A stretch of 64,000 nucleotides of DNA from Craterostigma plantagineum (Eukaryota > Streptophyta > Magnoliopsida > Lamiales > Linderniaceae). Shown in pieces: positions 1-10,499 of the stretch (the stretch's first letter is position 1; each line of letters starts with the position of its first letter). The notes beneath the pieces were generated by a model. That model ran no database searches and was not told where the DNA came from. It saw nothing but the letters and a program-made list of their open reading frames with translations. The stretch lies in contig JAPQWV010000017.1 of assembly GCA_027422505.1 (NCBI GenBank), positions 18,849,501 to 18,913,500 on the forward strand, given 5' to 3'. The translations under genes and the position numbers were made by a program.

Positions 1-179
1 AGGTGGTGAAGGAAGTGTTCAACTTTGAGCGAACTGATTTTGGTTGTTATTTGGAATTGAGAAATCATTTCTCTGTTTGGTTGGAATTATGTTGGAAACT
101 GCAAGATGTGATTTTGGTTGTTTTTAATTGTGGGATTTCATTCTTCTATTCTGTTGGAGTTATGTAATTTATTCAAAAA

Positions 180-420
180 TCAGGAGATAATCGAGCTCAA
201 GTGAAGCAGGATTGATTCGAGCCGAGCTCGAGCATTTCTAATTAAATTTGATGCAATTCGAGCCTTATTGAGCCGAGCTCGAGCAGCTCGATAAATAGTC
301 GAGCCGAGCTCGAGCCTTGATCTTTTCTGTTCGACCGAGCTCGAGCCTGCCTTATACCTCATCGAGCCGAGCTCGAGCCTAGCCATGTTCGGGCTCGGCT
401 CGGCTCGTTTTCAGCCCTAG
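180..420. repeat. CGAGCTCGAGCC-rich repeat, probable end of a TIR element
   Basis: At least five copies of a motif close to GAGCCGAGCTCGAGCC occur in 240 bp, and the block ends with TTTTCAGCCCTAG at 408-420. The motif is partly self-complementary. It looks like the right end of a non-autonomous DNA transposon whose left end lies outside the window. No matching left terminus is visible in the first 180 bases. A weaker GAGCTC-rich patch at about 39790-39965 may be a relative. Family not recognised. Confidence 0.4.
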
Positions 421-797
421 TATTCACTAGAGCTATTCTCGGTTGCCCGCCATTTGGCGGGCCTTCATTTTTCAGGCCCGCCCCGCCCTATGGGTGGGCA
501 TCGGGCCTGAAGGGCCTAGCCCGCCCAATTAAAAATTAAAAAAGGGAAAAATTAAAAATTAAATAAATAAAGTTAAAGATATAAGCTTGAAATTAATTAT
601 ATTAAAATCTAATCTCGTTAATAATAAGTTTTTTATATTATTAAACTTGATTAAATTAAAAGTCGGAGCTAATGAAACACCTAGTGGAATAGAGGATCAC
701 GTACACTGCCAGTCTTTAATGAGGTGACGTGGACTGTCGAAAGAACGATGACAATACGTACAAAACACACAAACACAGACATACATATATACACACA
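421..797. other. Intergenic, GC-rich patch then AT-rich
   Basis: The stretch 440-530 is rich in GGCGGGC/GCCCGCC words that could pair with each other, which suggests another degraded inverted-repeat element. The remainder is AT-rich. No gene is visible. Confidence 0.3.
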
Positions 798-1085
798 CAG
801 TGATGGACCTAGGATTTCAAGGTTGGAGGGGCAGCCCAACAGAGCGAAATTCTAAGGCTGGAGGGGCAACCCAGCCCACCCAAGCCCAAGCCTCTTTAGT
901 TATAAAAAGCTAGAAAAAAAACCGACATGGGAATCAAACCCAAGCATTTAACTATAAGAACTTATATTCTTTGCGACAACCACTGGGGCAAAAGCATATT
1001 TACACTAATATTTGTTCTAACTATCCTGAAGAAAACGTTGGGGCTGGGGGCAACTGACCCCCCATGCCCCAACGTAGGTCCGTGC

Positions 1086-1088
<3 letters not shown>
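798..1088. mobile_element. hAT-type MITE with an internal tRNA-like segment
   Basis: The left terminus CAGTGATGGACCTA pairs with the reverse complement of the right terminus (CAGGCACGGACCTA). Flanking 8-bp sequences TACACACA (790-797) and CACACACA (1089-1096) agree at 7 of 8 positions, though both sit in CA-rich DNA, which weakens the test. Inside, on the minus strand, lies a Pol III-like segment: a B-box-like GGTTTGATTCCC near 912-923, followed by a T-run on the same strand at about 905-912. The 291-bp size and CAGTG/CAGGC ends fit hAT-derived MITEs. Confidence 0.6.

Positions 1089-1147
<59 letters not shown>
1089..1147. repeat. (CA)n/(TA)n microsatellite
   Basis: An uninterrupted CA run of about 45 bp is followed by about 15 bp of TA. 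It abuts the right end of the hAT-type MITE. Confidence 0.9.
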
Positions 1148-1167
1148 GTCGCCTATATATATACTAG

Positions 1168-1266
1168 GTATGTTAATATACGATCGTGCGCGGCGACCTT
1201 CACCTAGTATATATATTATATATATACTAGGTGAAGGTCGCCGCGCACGATCGTATATTAACATAC
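1168..1266. repeat. Perfect 49-bp-arm palindrome
   Basis: Arms 1168-1216 and 1218-1266 are exact reverse complements around one unpaired base (1217). The pairing stops at 1167/1267. The arms are not simple sequence throughout: the inner third is TA-rich, but the middle contains CGATCGTGCGCGGCGACC, a GC-rich stretch unlike the surroundings. The structure would form a very stable hairpin as DNA or RNA. It could be a very young foldback or MITE, or a hairpin RNA locus. Confidence 0.85.
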
Positions 1267-1327
1267 TTTATCAATTTTATTTAATCAAATAAGTAAGCAC
1301 TTCACGCGTTTTCAAAAGTAAACATAA
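1255..1327 (+). repeat. Copy 1 of a ~73-bp dispersed duplicate
   Basis: Starting within the right arm of the palindrome, this stretch is nearly identical to 2347-2420: the same words, two substitutions in the core and a small indel near the end. Both copies are directly preceded by a palindrome. Confidence 0.7.
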
Positions 1328-2304
1328 ATGAGTATAAAAAAATTTACTCATGAGAAAGAAAGTAAATTGAATTGTCAAATCAAGTTCCAAGCTAAGAGAA
1401 TTATTCAAATTGTACAAACAATATTGTTCCTCATTTGAATCAAAGAGTTGTAGTTGATAGTTCCAAAGCCAAAGTCCACGGACAAATATATCAAAATTCT
1501 GAGTTACTTACAATCTCGTTGTAGGCCATAGATCATACGTAATCCAACCATGATTTCGAATATTCTCATAAGATCACTCGCCAAAACGATTCAGTTCATA
1601 GTAGCATGTATTCATGTCAAGAAAATACAAACAAGCTCTTAGTTTGATTACAGCTGTCAACCTTAAAATCATACGTTACCGAGTTTAACCAATATTTCAT
1701 GCACATTATAGAGAACATTATCTTATTTGGGGGTTAGTAAACGGGAATTTGCAGCTTTACCAACCTATCTAAACAAAAGATACTGATTATAACGACTCGA
1801 TTTCATTGGCAGCAATTATGCCGCAAATGGTGAAGAAATGAACCGGCCCACAATGTGGACCGTGTCGATTATCAATTTCATATCCGCAGGACTTGCTTTT
1901 TCGATTGCCCGAAAGTGGATATATTAAATAATAATAATATTATATAATATATATTATATACTATATAATGAATGCTATAATTAATGATTTATAATATTAA
2001 CTGAATATTAAATGCACTAATTATTGAAAACAGCCGTAACTAATACTCCTATTGTGTTAATGATTAACGTAATTTATACATAATTTAATATACTGAACAC
2101 TGGCATGTGAAATTAATAATAAATATCAATAAAGAAATCGAACGCCAGTTGGCCTTTGCTCATGTGTAAATCCAGTTCTCTTTCTTCACTATTGTCTATA
2201 TTTATTAAAACAAGCAAAAATGACTAAAATGCTTTATAGGGCTATATAGGCAATCATTACCGTATGAATAGATTACGACGAAAAATCATGTTCATTTAGT
2301 CATT
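1328..2304. other. Intergenic, no gene seen
   Basis: AT-rich sequence on both strands without a convincing coding region. A short TA/AT-rich block lies at 1925-2000. Confidence 0.5.
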
Positions 2305-2345
2305 GGCACTTATTATCGTATATTATAGTATATACGATAAATGCC
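2305..2345. repeat. Imperfect palindrome
   Basis: GGCACTTATTATCGTATA on the left pairs, with a short gap, with TATACGATAAATGCC on the right. It is followed by copy 2 of the 73-bp duplicate, so its position mirrors that of the perfect palindrome at 1168-1266. Confidence 0.6.
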
Positions 2346-2346
2346 G

Positions 2347-2420
2347 ATATTAACATATTTTATCAATTTTATTTAATCAAATAAGTAACCACTTCACGCG
2401 TTTTCAATAAAGTAAACGTA
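2347..2420 (+). repeat. Copy 2 of the ~73-bp dispersed duplicate
   Basis: Near-identical to 1255-1327. The two copies plus their palindromes bracket about 1 kb and may mark the ends of an unrecognised element or two insertions of one family. Confidence 0.7.
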
Positions 2421-3409
2421 AGTGGAGTAAAATGTGTTTGATGAATTGGGTGAATGTAGGGAATAATCGAGTCGCATGCCAGGTGTTCGCTGAATGAAGT
2501 GAATGAAGGCACTTAGTGTCATGCAACATGTTATCTTAGCATCAGAAGATACGATTTAGTGGTTAATTTGGTACAGAGAAGGTCCCGTTGCAACTGCAAC
2601 CACCGTTATCATTGTTTTGGAAACATGCGAAATCAACGTTTACGCGAATGTCTACGACATCTCTGCGTCAAAGATCGGATATTGATCCCTATTCCTTCAC
2701 CAATGCGGAAAATTGAATGATCAATTTCTTCATTAAACGTGCGACTAGGTCCTCGGGTCCATCTGGTGAAGCTTCAGCACAGTATATATAAATACGCGTA
2801 GAATTTTTCCGCACAATAAATATTCAACGTACGTGGACATATAACGTGACACATTAATCAATCGGTCCGACCAACTTGGATGGCACGCACACATATGCCA
2901 AATATTTTAGCTGGAAACTTTGTGGTCACCCTTGTGTTTAAACTTGAATATGTAATTAATTTATTACAATTTTAAGGAGTGGTCACACTTATGTTTAAAC
3001 TTTACTCTGCAATTAATTATTTTATTTTCTTTAATAATTTAAATTTGGTGGTCATCTCTCTTCGTTACGTTGTTCTCAATTTTCGCCTTTTCTTTTCAAG
3101 CTTAGTGGGGTTAATAAACAAACCGTTTTATGCGCATATACAAGAAATGGATATCACCCTAGCTTTTAATTCCCGTGTGACCGACTTGATTTTGTTAGTT
3201 ATTGCCTTGGACCAATTTTTCATGTTCAAATTCATTTTTCCTTTTTATTTTTAAATTTAATATAGAATTGGTTTGGGGTAATTTCACGATGCATATAGTT
3301 ATAGAAGTATAGATGTTCTCTGCTGCCACGTGTCTCTTATTTTAAAAATAAATTAAATAATAAAACCCCCAAAAGATCCCATTACCACGTGTTAAACATA
3401 AATTAAATA
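2421..3409. other. Intergenic, no gene seen
   Basis: Unique-looking AT-rich sequence. One 91-codon open frame at 2979-3254 has AT-rich, hydrophobic content and no recognisable motif, and I do not believe it is coding. Confidence 0.4.
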
Positions 3410-3653
3410 CTCCCTATGTTCCAAATCTTTTTATACATTTGGAATTTGACACAGAAATTAAGAAACTGAATAGTTTAATAATATAGTACAATTAAAAGGT
3501 AGAAAAGTTTATAATTTGGCATGTGTTTTAAACTTATTTAATATTATTATATTGATTGTTTGTGATAGTTATTTTTGCTAAAGAAGGAAATATACAAAAG
3601 ATGTGGAACGCCCGATTTAGTAAAATGTATAAAATGGCTTGGGACGGGGGGAG
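3410..3653. mobile_element. Stowaway-like MITE (Tc1/mariner)
   Basis: The element begins CTCCCTATGTTCC and ends GGGACGGGGGGAG, the classic CTCCCTCCGTCCC-type Stowaway terminal inverted repeats. It is flanked by TA on both sides (3408-3409 and 3654-3655), the expected mariner target duplication. Length is 244 bp with an AT-rich core, and it is non-coding. Confidence 0.85.
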
Positions 3654-3669
3654 TAATACTTACAGATAG

Positions 3670-4199
3670 TTAGTACCGTGTATTGCACGAGTAAAAAACT
3701 TATTTATTATAATATAATGAAATTTATTTCCTTAATAATAAACAGTAAAAATAAACGATTATATGCAAATAAGTAAATTAATCATAAAAGTCACTTTGCA
3801 ATTATCGATTTCCACCACAATATCATGTCCTCACAGAGATGGAATCGCAATTCGAATCGCAAATCAGTCACATTTTCGACGGTGACTACTGTAAATTAAC
3901 AGGAGTTCATGGTTTTTTTTTAATAAAATGGCCGAATGCTATTGCATAACACAGCTGTCTGTTATATATCTAATAGTATTTCTGGCACACCCCACATGTG
4001 CACAATAAAATAAAGTCAAGTATTATTAAATATTTTTAATAAGTAATATACTAAAAATAGCATTTAGAGGTTATGGAAGATACGTAGTTTAATAAGTCTT
4101 TTTTCTTTTTTTAACAGATTTAGAAAAAATATGATTGGTCTTGGTACAGACCGGTTGACGGTTTATCCTAGCGTAACCCCTCATCCTTAATATAATAGA
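3670..4199 (-). mobile_element. Candidate degraded mini-Helitron
   Basis: Read on the minus strand it starts TCTATTATATTAAGGATGAG near 4199, matching the 5' ends of the clearer mini-Helitrons at 42273-42472 and 21901-22189. It ends after a short hairpin (CGTGCAATACACG) with CTAA at 3670-3673. The terminal CTRR is present, but the flanking A/T rule is not perfectly met, so this is tentative. Confidence 0.4.
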
Positions 4200-5232
4200 A
4201 TATATGTGTATGTGTGAAATTTTATTACATGGTTATTTTTATGGGATGCATTTATTTTGGAGTCATGCCATATAATAGTTTTTTTAACATAATGTCAATA
4301 TAAACAATTAATGATTTTGCACAATTCAGTATTTTAGATTTTATGCTTGTTTTCAAGCCTAATTACATTAATTGTATATACAAAGCAAATTTATTATTTT
4401 GTCGTGGATCTTGTTGGCGGAATATGCCATGCCGTAAGCACAGTTGTGCCTCAGAACTGAGAAAGTGATGGTTTTTGCCTTCACAAATGGGGACAAAGCT
4501 TTTAAGCACCTTCATGTGATTCACCTTCAAATTTCCTGATATGTTTTGTAATTACATTCTTGTAATATCCAGAGAATAGACATTTTTGCAATAATGATAA
4601 TAATAAGGAAACGTTGAGAAAAGAGCATGCATCTATGATCAAAGATGTAATTTGTGGGAACCAAACCAATCAATGTAATAACTCTTACATCAGAGAGAGG
4701 ACCCAACATGCATGTAAGAACAATTTTAGATGCAAAAAATACACATTAAATACAATAATACTAATAATAATAATAATAGTAATAATAATAATAATATGTT
4801 GCAGAAGACGTAACAAAACTTGGTCGAAACTAAATCAACTTGTGGTATTACGGTAATTACTTAAACCGAACCGCCTAAAACAATTTTTTTCCCTTTTTCA
4901 GCAAAGAAAACTAACGAATGAAGACTACTACACTAATGAGTAATGAGTAACCCCGTAAAACAGAAAAAAAAAAGATTAAAAAATAAACAAATAAAAAAAA
5001 AAAACAAAACAAAAAACAGCGTCAATCAATGATTAAATCTCCTCCATCTCGTCTTTCACATGTTTCTCAAATCTCAATATCTTCATTTTCTTGGCTTAAA
5101 TAAGAAAAAAAAAAGATAAACTAAAAAAAAAAGGCCCACGCAGTTTGGTCCCATCAAAAGACAATCGCTAATTCGCTATACAGCAACATCGCCGGGATTT
5201 ACAATTTCTTGATCGCCGACGTCAGTATTAGC
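4200..5232. other. Intergenic, AT-rich with A-runs and TAA repeats
   Basis: Holds an imperfect (TAA)n/(TAATAA)n block at about 4755-4797 and several long A-runs (4960-5010, 5105-5135). Part of it is the 3' flank of the minus-strand HLH gene. No other gene is visible. Confidence 0.5.
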
Positions 5233-5535
5233 CTAGCCGTGGGCCGCCGGCGATGGGCCGCCGTAATGCTCGACCAGCTTCTGCAAAACAAGGACTTGAG
5301 CCTTCAAAAGAACTATGTACTCCGCCGTCTCTTTGTAGAGCTGGTCAGTCCTTATTTCTTCGTCTTTCTGCTGCTCGGACGAAGGTATGAGCTCCCTGAG
5401 AGCCTCGAGCTTGTCTGAAACCGACGCGCCGCCGCGAGTGGGCTGGCGGCGGCGGCTGCTGCATGGCTTCGACGGCCTATTCCTCAGCCTCCTAGCGCCT
5501 GCGGCGGTTATGGTACTCCTTGGCTTCGAACCCAT
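5233..5535 (-). CDS. Small atypical HLH transcriptional regulator
   Basis: A single-exon gene of 100 residues. The N-terminus is basic and Arg/Ser-rich (residues 1-38). Residues 39-92 form a helix-loop-helix: a helix with KLEALRELIP, an acidic loop, then TDQLYKETAEYIVLLKAQVLVLQKLVEHYG. This layout is typical of short plant HLH proteins of the PAR1/IBH1/UPBEAT1 type, which lack or have a poor DNA-binding basic region and act by dimerising with other bHLH factors. That role is family knowledge and not visible here. A TATA-like CTATAAAC on the minus strand lies about 45-55 bp upstream of the ATG. The protein is complete, and GC content is clearly higher than in the flanks. Exact subfamily uncertain. 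Confidence 0.8.
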   Translation of the reverse strand: MGSKPRSTITAAGARRLRNRPSKPCSSRRRQPTRGGASVSDKLEALRELIPSSEQQKDEEIRTDQLYKETAEYIVLLKAQVLVLQKLVEHYGGPSPAAHG

Positions 5536-7206
5536 TGCTTGGATGGGTAAATACTAAATAACGGTGCTCCTATGGAATGGCGTTTATAGAGGTGTGAGAA
5601 GGTGTGTATAAGTAAGGGGAGGGAGGTGTAGGGCGAAATAACAAGAATGCCATTCTTAATTTAATCAATAATTAAGAACGTATAAATATTGAAGAAGAAA
5701 AGCCAGTAGTACTTTTCGATGCCATGCAATGTCCCCCACCCCAGTAACAGATATTTCCATGTCCGTGCCTATCGGGGGTATTTCCGTACTTTCAGGAATA
5801 TATGTAATAAAATCTCACCTCAAATAAAAGCGGTCATAACTCAAATGTGCTCTCTCTGCTACGGCACATGCGAGTCTCGGGACCCTTGAGATCAATTTTA
5901 CCATAATATCCCCCGTATCGTAAATGCACTTTTAAGTAAATTAATTTTTGGTACGAGTTATGTAAAATTATAAATTCAAGCAATTTCCCTTCCCACATTT
6001 CAAATTTAAGGGAAAAAGGGAGGAAATTCGAGGACAATTTTGTCATTTGGAGTGGTGGTGGTGGTGTTTATGTGTTGTGTAGAGGGCACATGTGAATGTG
6101 GGGGATGGGCCATGAATTGAAGAGAAAAGGAAAGAATGCACATGGAGAAGCACATGCGCCTAGGGAAGCAAAAAATATTACTAGAGAGGATTTTTATAAA
6201 AAAAACAAATAGAATATTTCGTATTATACCATCATATGTTTGTACACAAATAAATACCATTTAGTACAATTGTTTAGTTTGAGGATGTTTTACAGAACAT
6301 GACCTAATAATGGTTGGAGACACTTCTATTTTTGGAGGGTTCATACTTCAAATTCTGACTTCAATTTTGTATGAAGAGTGAAACATTCTCACCTCGCACC
6401 GAATATTAATCTCATCCATTATTAATATTTTACTAATGCTAGAATGCAATATTACTACAGTTTAAAAAAATAATAATTAGACAGATGAGAGGTCTTGGCT
6501 CGGTCGATGTTTGATATCGGTCTCAAGGTTTATGGAGAAAATATAGGATCAAACTTCCTCTTACTAATTTGAGTGAACTTGTCACACATGAACATATATT
6601 GAGTACATTTCCTATGGGAGATTATCTGGTCTCACAATTCTCATTTTTTTGTATTAATAAGAACAATAACAATAATAGCAGTAATAAAAATAGTAATAGT
6701 AATAATGAAAAAGGAAGAGAGATTTGCATGTGAGTGACAAAGGAGGGACAGTGAAGCAGCATCAATTGTACGCCATGTTCTGCACATTCCCTGCATGCTG
6801 CTGATCAGCTGCCTATTTGCTTTTTTTTTCTTCTTTTCCTTTAATTTTAATTTTATTTCCATTTTCCTTTCAGCCATTATAAGCTCGCAATTAAGCCAAA
6901 TTGAGCTGTTCCCGATTTAAAAAAAAGAATCATTAAGCAATATAATGATAGGAGCTTAATTTATTAATTGATTACATGTTGGCATGTGTATATTGTTTCG
7001 AGGGGTGTGATTAGGGTTAATCCTTGCATGTGAGCCACGTGTAACCTAATGCCCGTTATTTGCATCGTAGTAAAAAGAAAACAAATGTAAATTAAATGAC
7101 AATGTGAATGTAAACTTCGATGATAAGTCAAAATATTGTACAAAAAGTCTTTGTCTTTCCAACTCATTTGCTTCCATCCAAAACCGAGGATTTCGTTCAC
7201 CCCCTT

Positions 7207-7272
<66 letters not shown>

Positions 7273-8036
7273 CACTAAAGATGTGGTTTAATACGCACAT
7301 ATTTTCCTCTATATTTAAAGTAGGTTGTACTTCTTTTCTTCCCATAAATCGCGCTTCATATCTTAAAAAATAATGTAGGAGGTTTATCCATCTAACAGGT
7401 ATGATCATATTCAATTTAGATTAAATTTAATCCGAATGGATAGATTGCGATGACATTGTTTGAGATGCCTTATGTCGACGAAAAAAATAATCTTAAAGTT
7501 GCAAGGTCCTGGTTCTTAACTGAAACTAGAAGTTGAAATTATAATCTAAGAACGAATGACGAATGTAGACATTTAAAAGATTTAGCTGCGGATCATTAAA
7601 TTAAATTTCCACGATCAATTACGAAATCAAGGAACATGTACTTACAATAATGATTGCGAGTTGCGACCATTATACTTCACATGCAGTAAACTAATAAATT
7701 AACAAATGGAGAACCACTTTGTCAAGCAAGACCGCAAAAGGAGAATTTCTTTCGGCGCTTGACTTTTATGTATTAAGCTCTTCAATCTTGATTGAATCGT
7801 TGAATCTTTGAAAAGTATTATTCTATTACAACACACATACACACAATACGCATTAGGAGGAGTTACACTGTAATTACGCAAGGGATTAATATCACTAGTG
7901 AATTAAGAACATTTAATGCATATACTACTATCTATATAAAATAAATATTTGAATATATAATTTAAATAGTTTTTTTAAACTTTTAGTATTTTAATGACAA
8001 ATTATAATTAAGATGATTTTGTGGTGTAATGTTTAA
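5536..8036. other. Intergenic, promoter side of the HLH gene
   Basis: The first ~150 bp is the likely promoter of the HLH gene (minus). The rest is AT-rich without convincing coding sequence. It contains a pure TA run (7211-7271) and degraded repeats around 6300-6600. Short open frames here are low-complexity. Confidence 0.5.
7211..7271. repeat. (TA)n microsatellite
   Basis: About 30 uninterrupted TA units. It generates spurious open frames on both strands. Confidence 0.95.
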
Positions 8037-8059
8037 TATCACTAGTGCAGTAAAGCACA

Positions 8060-8215
8060 TGAGCGACTGTTGTTAAATAACATGGGCGACGGGACCCATC
8101 GCCCAGAGCATCGTCGTCCATCTTCATAATTATGGGCGACGGTTGTTGAACCGTCGCCCACGACGACGTATGGGCGACGCATTCTGTCCACAATGCGTCG
8201 CCCATACTCGATATG
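8060..8215. repeat. CACTA subterminal repeats, left side
   Basis: Three or more inverted pairs of the GGGCGACGG motif with short spacers, for example GGGCGACGGTTGTTGAACC followed by GTCGCCCA at 8132-8160. In CACTA elements subterminal repeats are the binding sites of the TNPA-class protein. The extra feature here is that each unit is itself a small hairpin. Confidence 0.8.
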
Positions 8216-8562
8216 TTTTTATAATATATAACTCTTCCCTAACAATCAACCCAAATCAACCAAATCATTCCAACCAAATCCAAAATAACCAAAACAATTA
8301 TCCAACAAATATTGTCAACAATAACTAATAATCATCCAATATTAAACATATCCTAATAACATAAAACACTAACATATATTTAACGCTCATAGTTTAACCT
8401 ACGTCAAAGAGTGCATAAAATGCTCCGCCCACAACTCCCGTACTTCGTTGATCTCTTCGACGACGTAAGCGGAGCGTTCTAGTATCTCAAACATTTAAAC
8501 GAGAGGATAATATTAAAACATACTTTATAAACATATATATTAAACTTTAAACTTAAAGAAGG

Positions 8563-9215
8563 TCATGGTTTAAAAATAATACCGTTGGCAAGTTCGTCGT
8601 ATCTTCTCTGCCGATACGATTGCAGATAATATCGTACATGTGCCTCATGACGTAAAAGCCACATAACTCGCTCACGTTCGGTTGTCGTGGCCACTAGTTT
8701 AGAAAGATTGAACAATATCGAATGGTAATAATTTGACCCAAATAAACTTTGAAATGCATATGTCAAATGCAAACCTTGCATCTCTTCCAAGTAACCTTCG
8801 ATTTCCTATTACGATTTCTAACTTACGCATCTATTCGAGGACGAACTCTTATCTTCCTTACGCCAATGGTCGGTGCGAGCGAATCGAATACATACACCGA
8901 GTTCGAAGGAAAATCGATGACCAATAAAATCCAATGGTCACTAAAACAAACGAAAGAAATGATTATTTATAACATAAGTTATGAATTAAGAAATATATAT
9001 TATTTTCTTACCCGTCACAGTAAGGCGCAAACAAGTAAGTGCTGGCCCGATACGAGTCTTTGATAATATCGGCAAGGAAATCAACCTCGCTATTTGCTGT
9101 CTCATCATGTTCCATAGCTGTCAAACGACTCGGGTCGCAACACTTGAAGCTCTCAGACTCGTTATGAAGATACCTTAGAATATGATTACTCAATAAAATG
9201 TAAAAAAGCAAAAAA
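8563..9215 (-). CDS. Ulp1-like cysteine protease domain (peptidase C48) in the CACTA element
   Basis: Reading on the minus strand, an exon ending FLADIIKDSYRASTYLFAPYCDG (to about 9009) precedes DHWILLVIDFPSNSVYVFDSL (about 8940-8880). A GTAAGT donor near 8820 and a CTAG acceptor near 8698 then join to WPRQPNVSELCGFYVMRHMYD. This gives the C48 catalytic set in order: His (codon 8934-8936), Asp (8883-8885), the Gln of RQP and the nucleophile Cys in LCGFYV (8661-8663). The family cleaves SUMO or ubiquitin-like modifiers from proteins; whether the transposon copy does is unknown. It lies downstream of the transposase in the same orientation and is probably the 3' part of the element's second gene. 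The exact 5' and 3' limits are my estimate. Confidence 0.65.
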
Positions 9216-9365
9216 TAGAACTTGTAATGATTTATTGTTTCAACGAAATAATAACTAATACCTCATAAAAAGTTGAATAATTGAGGAATCCACACTCTCT
9301 AGCTTAAACAGATCGACGAAGTCATTATTATCCATCTACACGTCAGCGACTTCGTTATTCGGATT

Positions 9366-10450
9366 TTAATAGACGTCTCTCATACTTAATGAGAGGGAAG
9401 CTGACATACGTCGATCGTCGCGTGAGGCGAGGTATTCGAAGAGCTGGCGACACTGAGGGCCCAAACTATTCACCACCCTCTGATCGAGGCATGCGATGTC
9501 GTCATCTTGACGAATAGACACATTTGGCACTTTAGCTGGAGACTTTCGCTGGTGATTTTCCTTTCTGTGTTTACAAGTACAACACATTATTAACCATTAT
9601 TATACGAAAAATTAATAAATAGTACTTTATTACCGCTTATTCGAACTTATTAACACTCTTCCCCACTGAACGTAGCTGCCTAGTGCATCTCCAAGAGTTA
9701 TCAGATGCATAGTCGGTACAGGCAGTTGGACCTCGCCGAGAACGACAGTATCAACGGAGACAACGTTGTCTGCCGTAACAGATGTTCCATGTATTTGAAA
9801 ACGTCCCTCAGCGATGGTGCCAAGACTGACAACCTCTAACGTCCCTTCGATTGCTAACATCAATCGAACCCTAGGATACTATATGATTTTAAAACAATAA
9901 ATTGTTAATGATACTAAAACATTAAGACGGTGCACATCAAACAATAATTAAGAATAAATGCATACCGTCACATTCATCGACAACGGAAATGGATCTAAGG
10001 TTTCGCCACCTGAACCGCGAGAACTCGGTATCTGGTTGCGAGGGTCATATCCAACATTGCCGCGGGCCACATCGTCTTGTTCCCTGTTGGGCACTGGAAG
10101 GCCCATTGAGCGAACATGGCTCTCATCTCAGACCTCATCTCCTCCCACATCTCGTCCCTAAACTCGCCCCTCATCTCCTCCCGCATCTCGGCCCACTGCT
10201 CCCTCAACTGGTCCCTCAACTCGGCCCTCAACTCGGATCTCATTTGCTCCATGGAAATCTGGCTCGAAGAGGGCCTCGACCGCTCGGATGGATTGCCGAA
10301 CACGCTCCGTATCGTCTCATCCTTCCCGCATCCTCTAGGTCAGCCGCTATGATCAGGCTTTCTATGAATTCTCGACAACGCGTCTTTGTGCCTAACAGGG
10401 ACAAATTCTCCTCGCGCTTCTTCGGCATGCACCTCTATCTGTCAAATATG
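9366..10450 (-). pseudogene. CACTA second gene: coiled-coil and DUF8039-like region
   Basis: On the minus strand, 10303-9995 encodes a strongly amphipathic Glu/Arg/Met heptad segment (EQMRSELRAELRDQLREQW and onward), which reads as a coiled coil. It is followed at 9863-9630 by EGTLEVVSLGTI...VPTMHLITLGDALGSYVQW, which resembles DUF8039 of plant Ptta/En/Spm-like transposon proteins. A further block at 9587-9366 is less well defined and precedes the Ulp1-like domain. The blocks lie in different frames separated by AT-rich stretches that could be introns, so I cannot say whether the gene is broken or spliced. It may supply the TNPA-like DNA-binding or dimerisation role; that is inference. Confidence 0.5.
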
Positions 10451-10499
10451 AGTTATTGTAAGTAAGATATATATTGTGTGAGATACTTTTATAAAGTAA

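Noticed and set aside
927..1292. Open frames on both strands across the CA/TA run
   Set aside because: They encode His-Thr, Cys-Val and Tyr-Ile runs from the microsatellite plus the palindrome; no coding signature.
7046..7414. Open frames across the TA run
   Set aside because: Alternating Tyr-Ile from (TA)n; no conserved flanking protein sequence.
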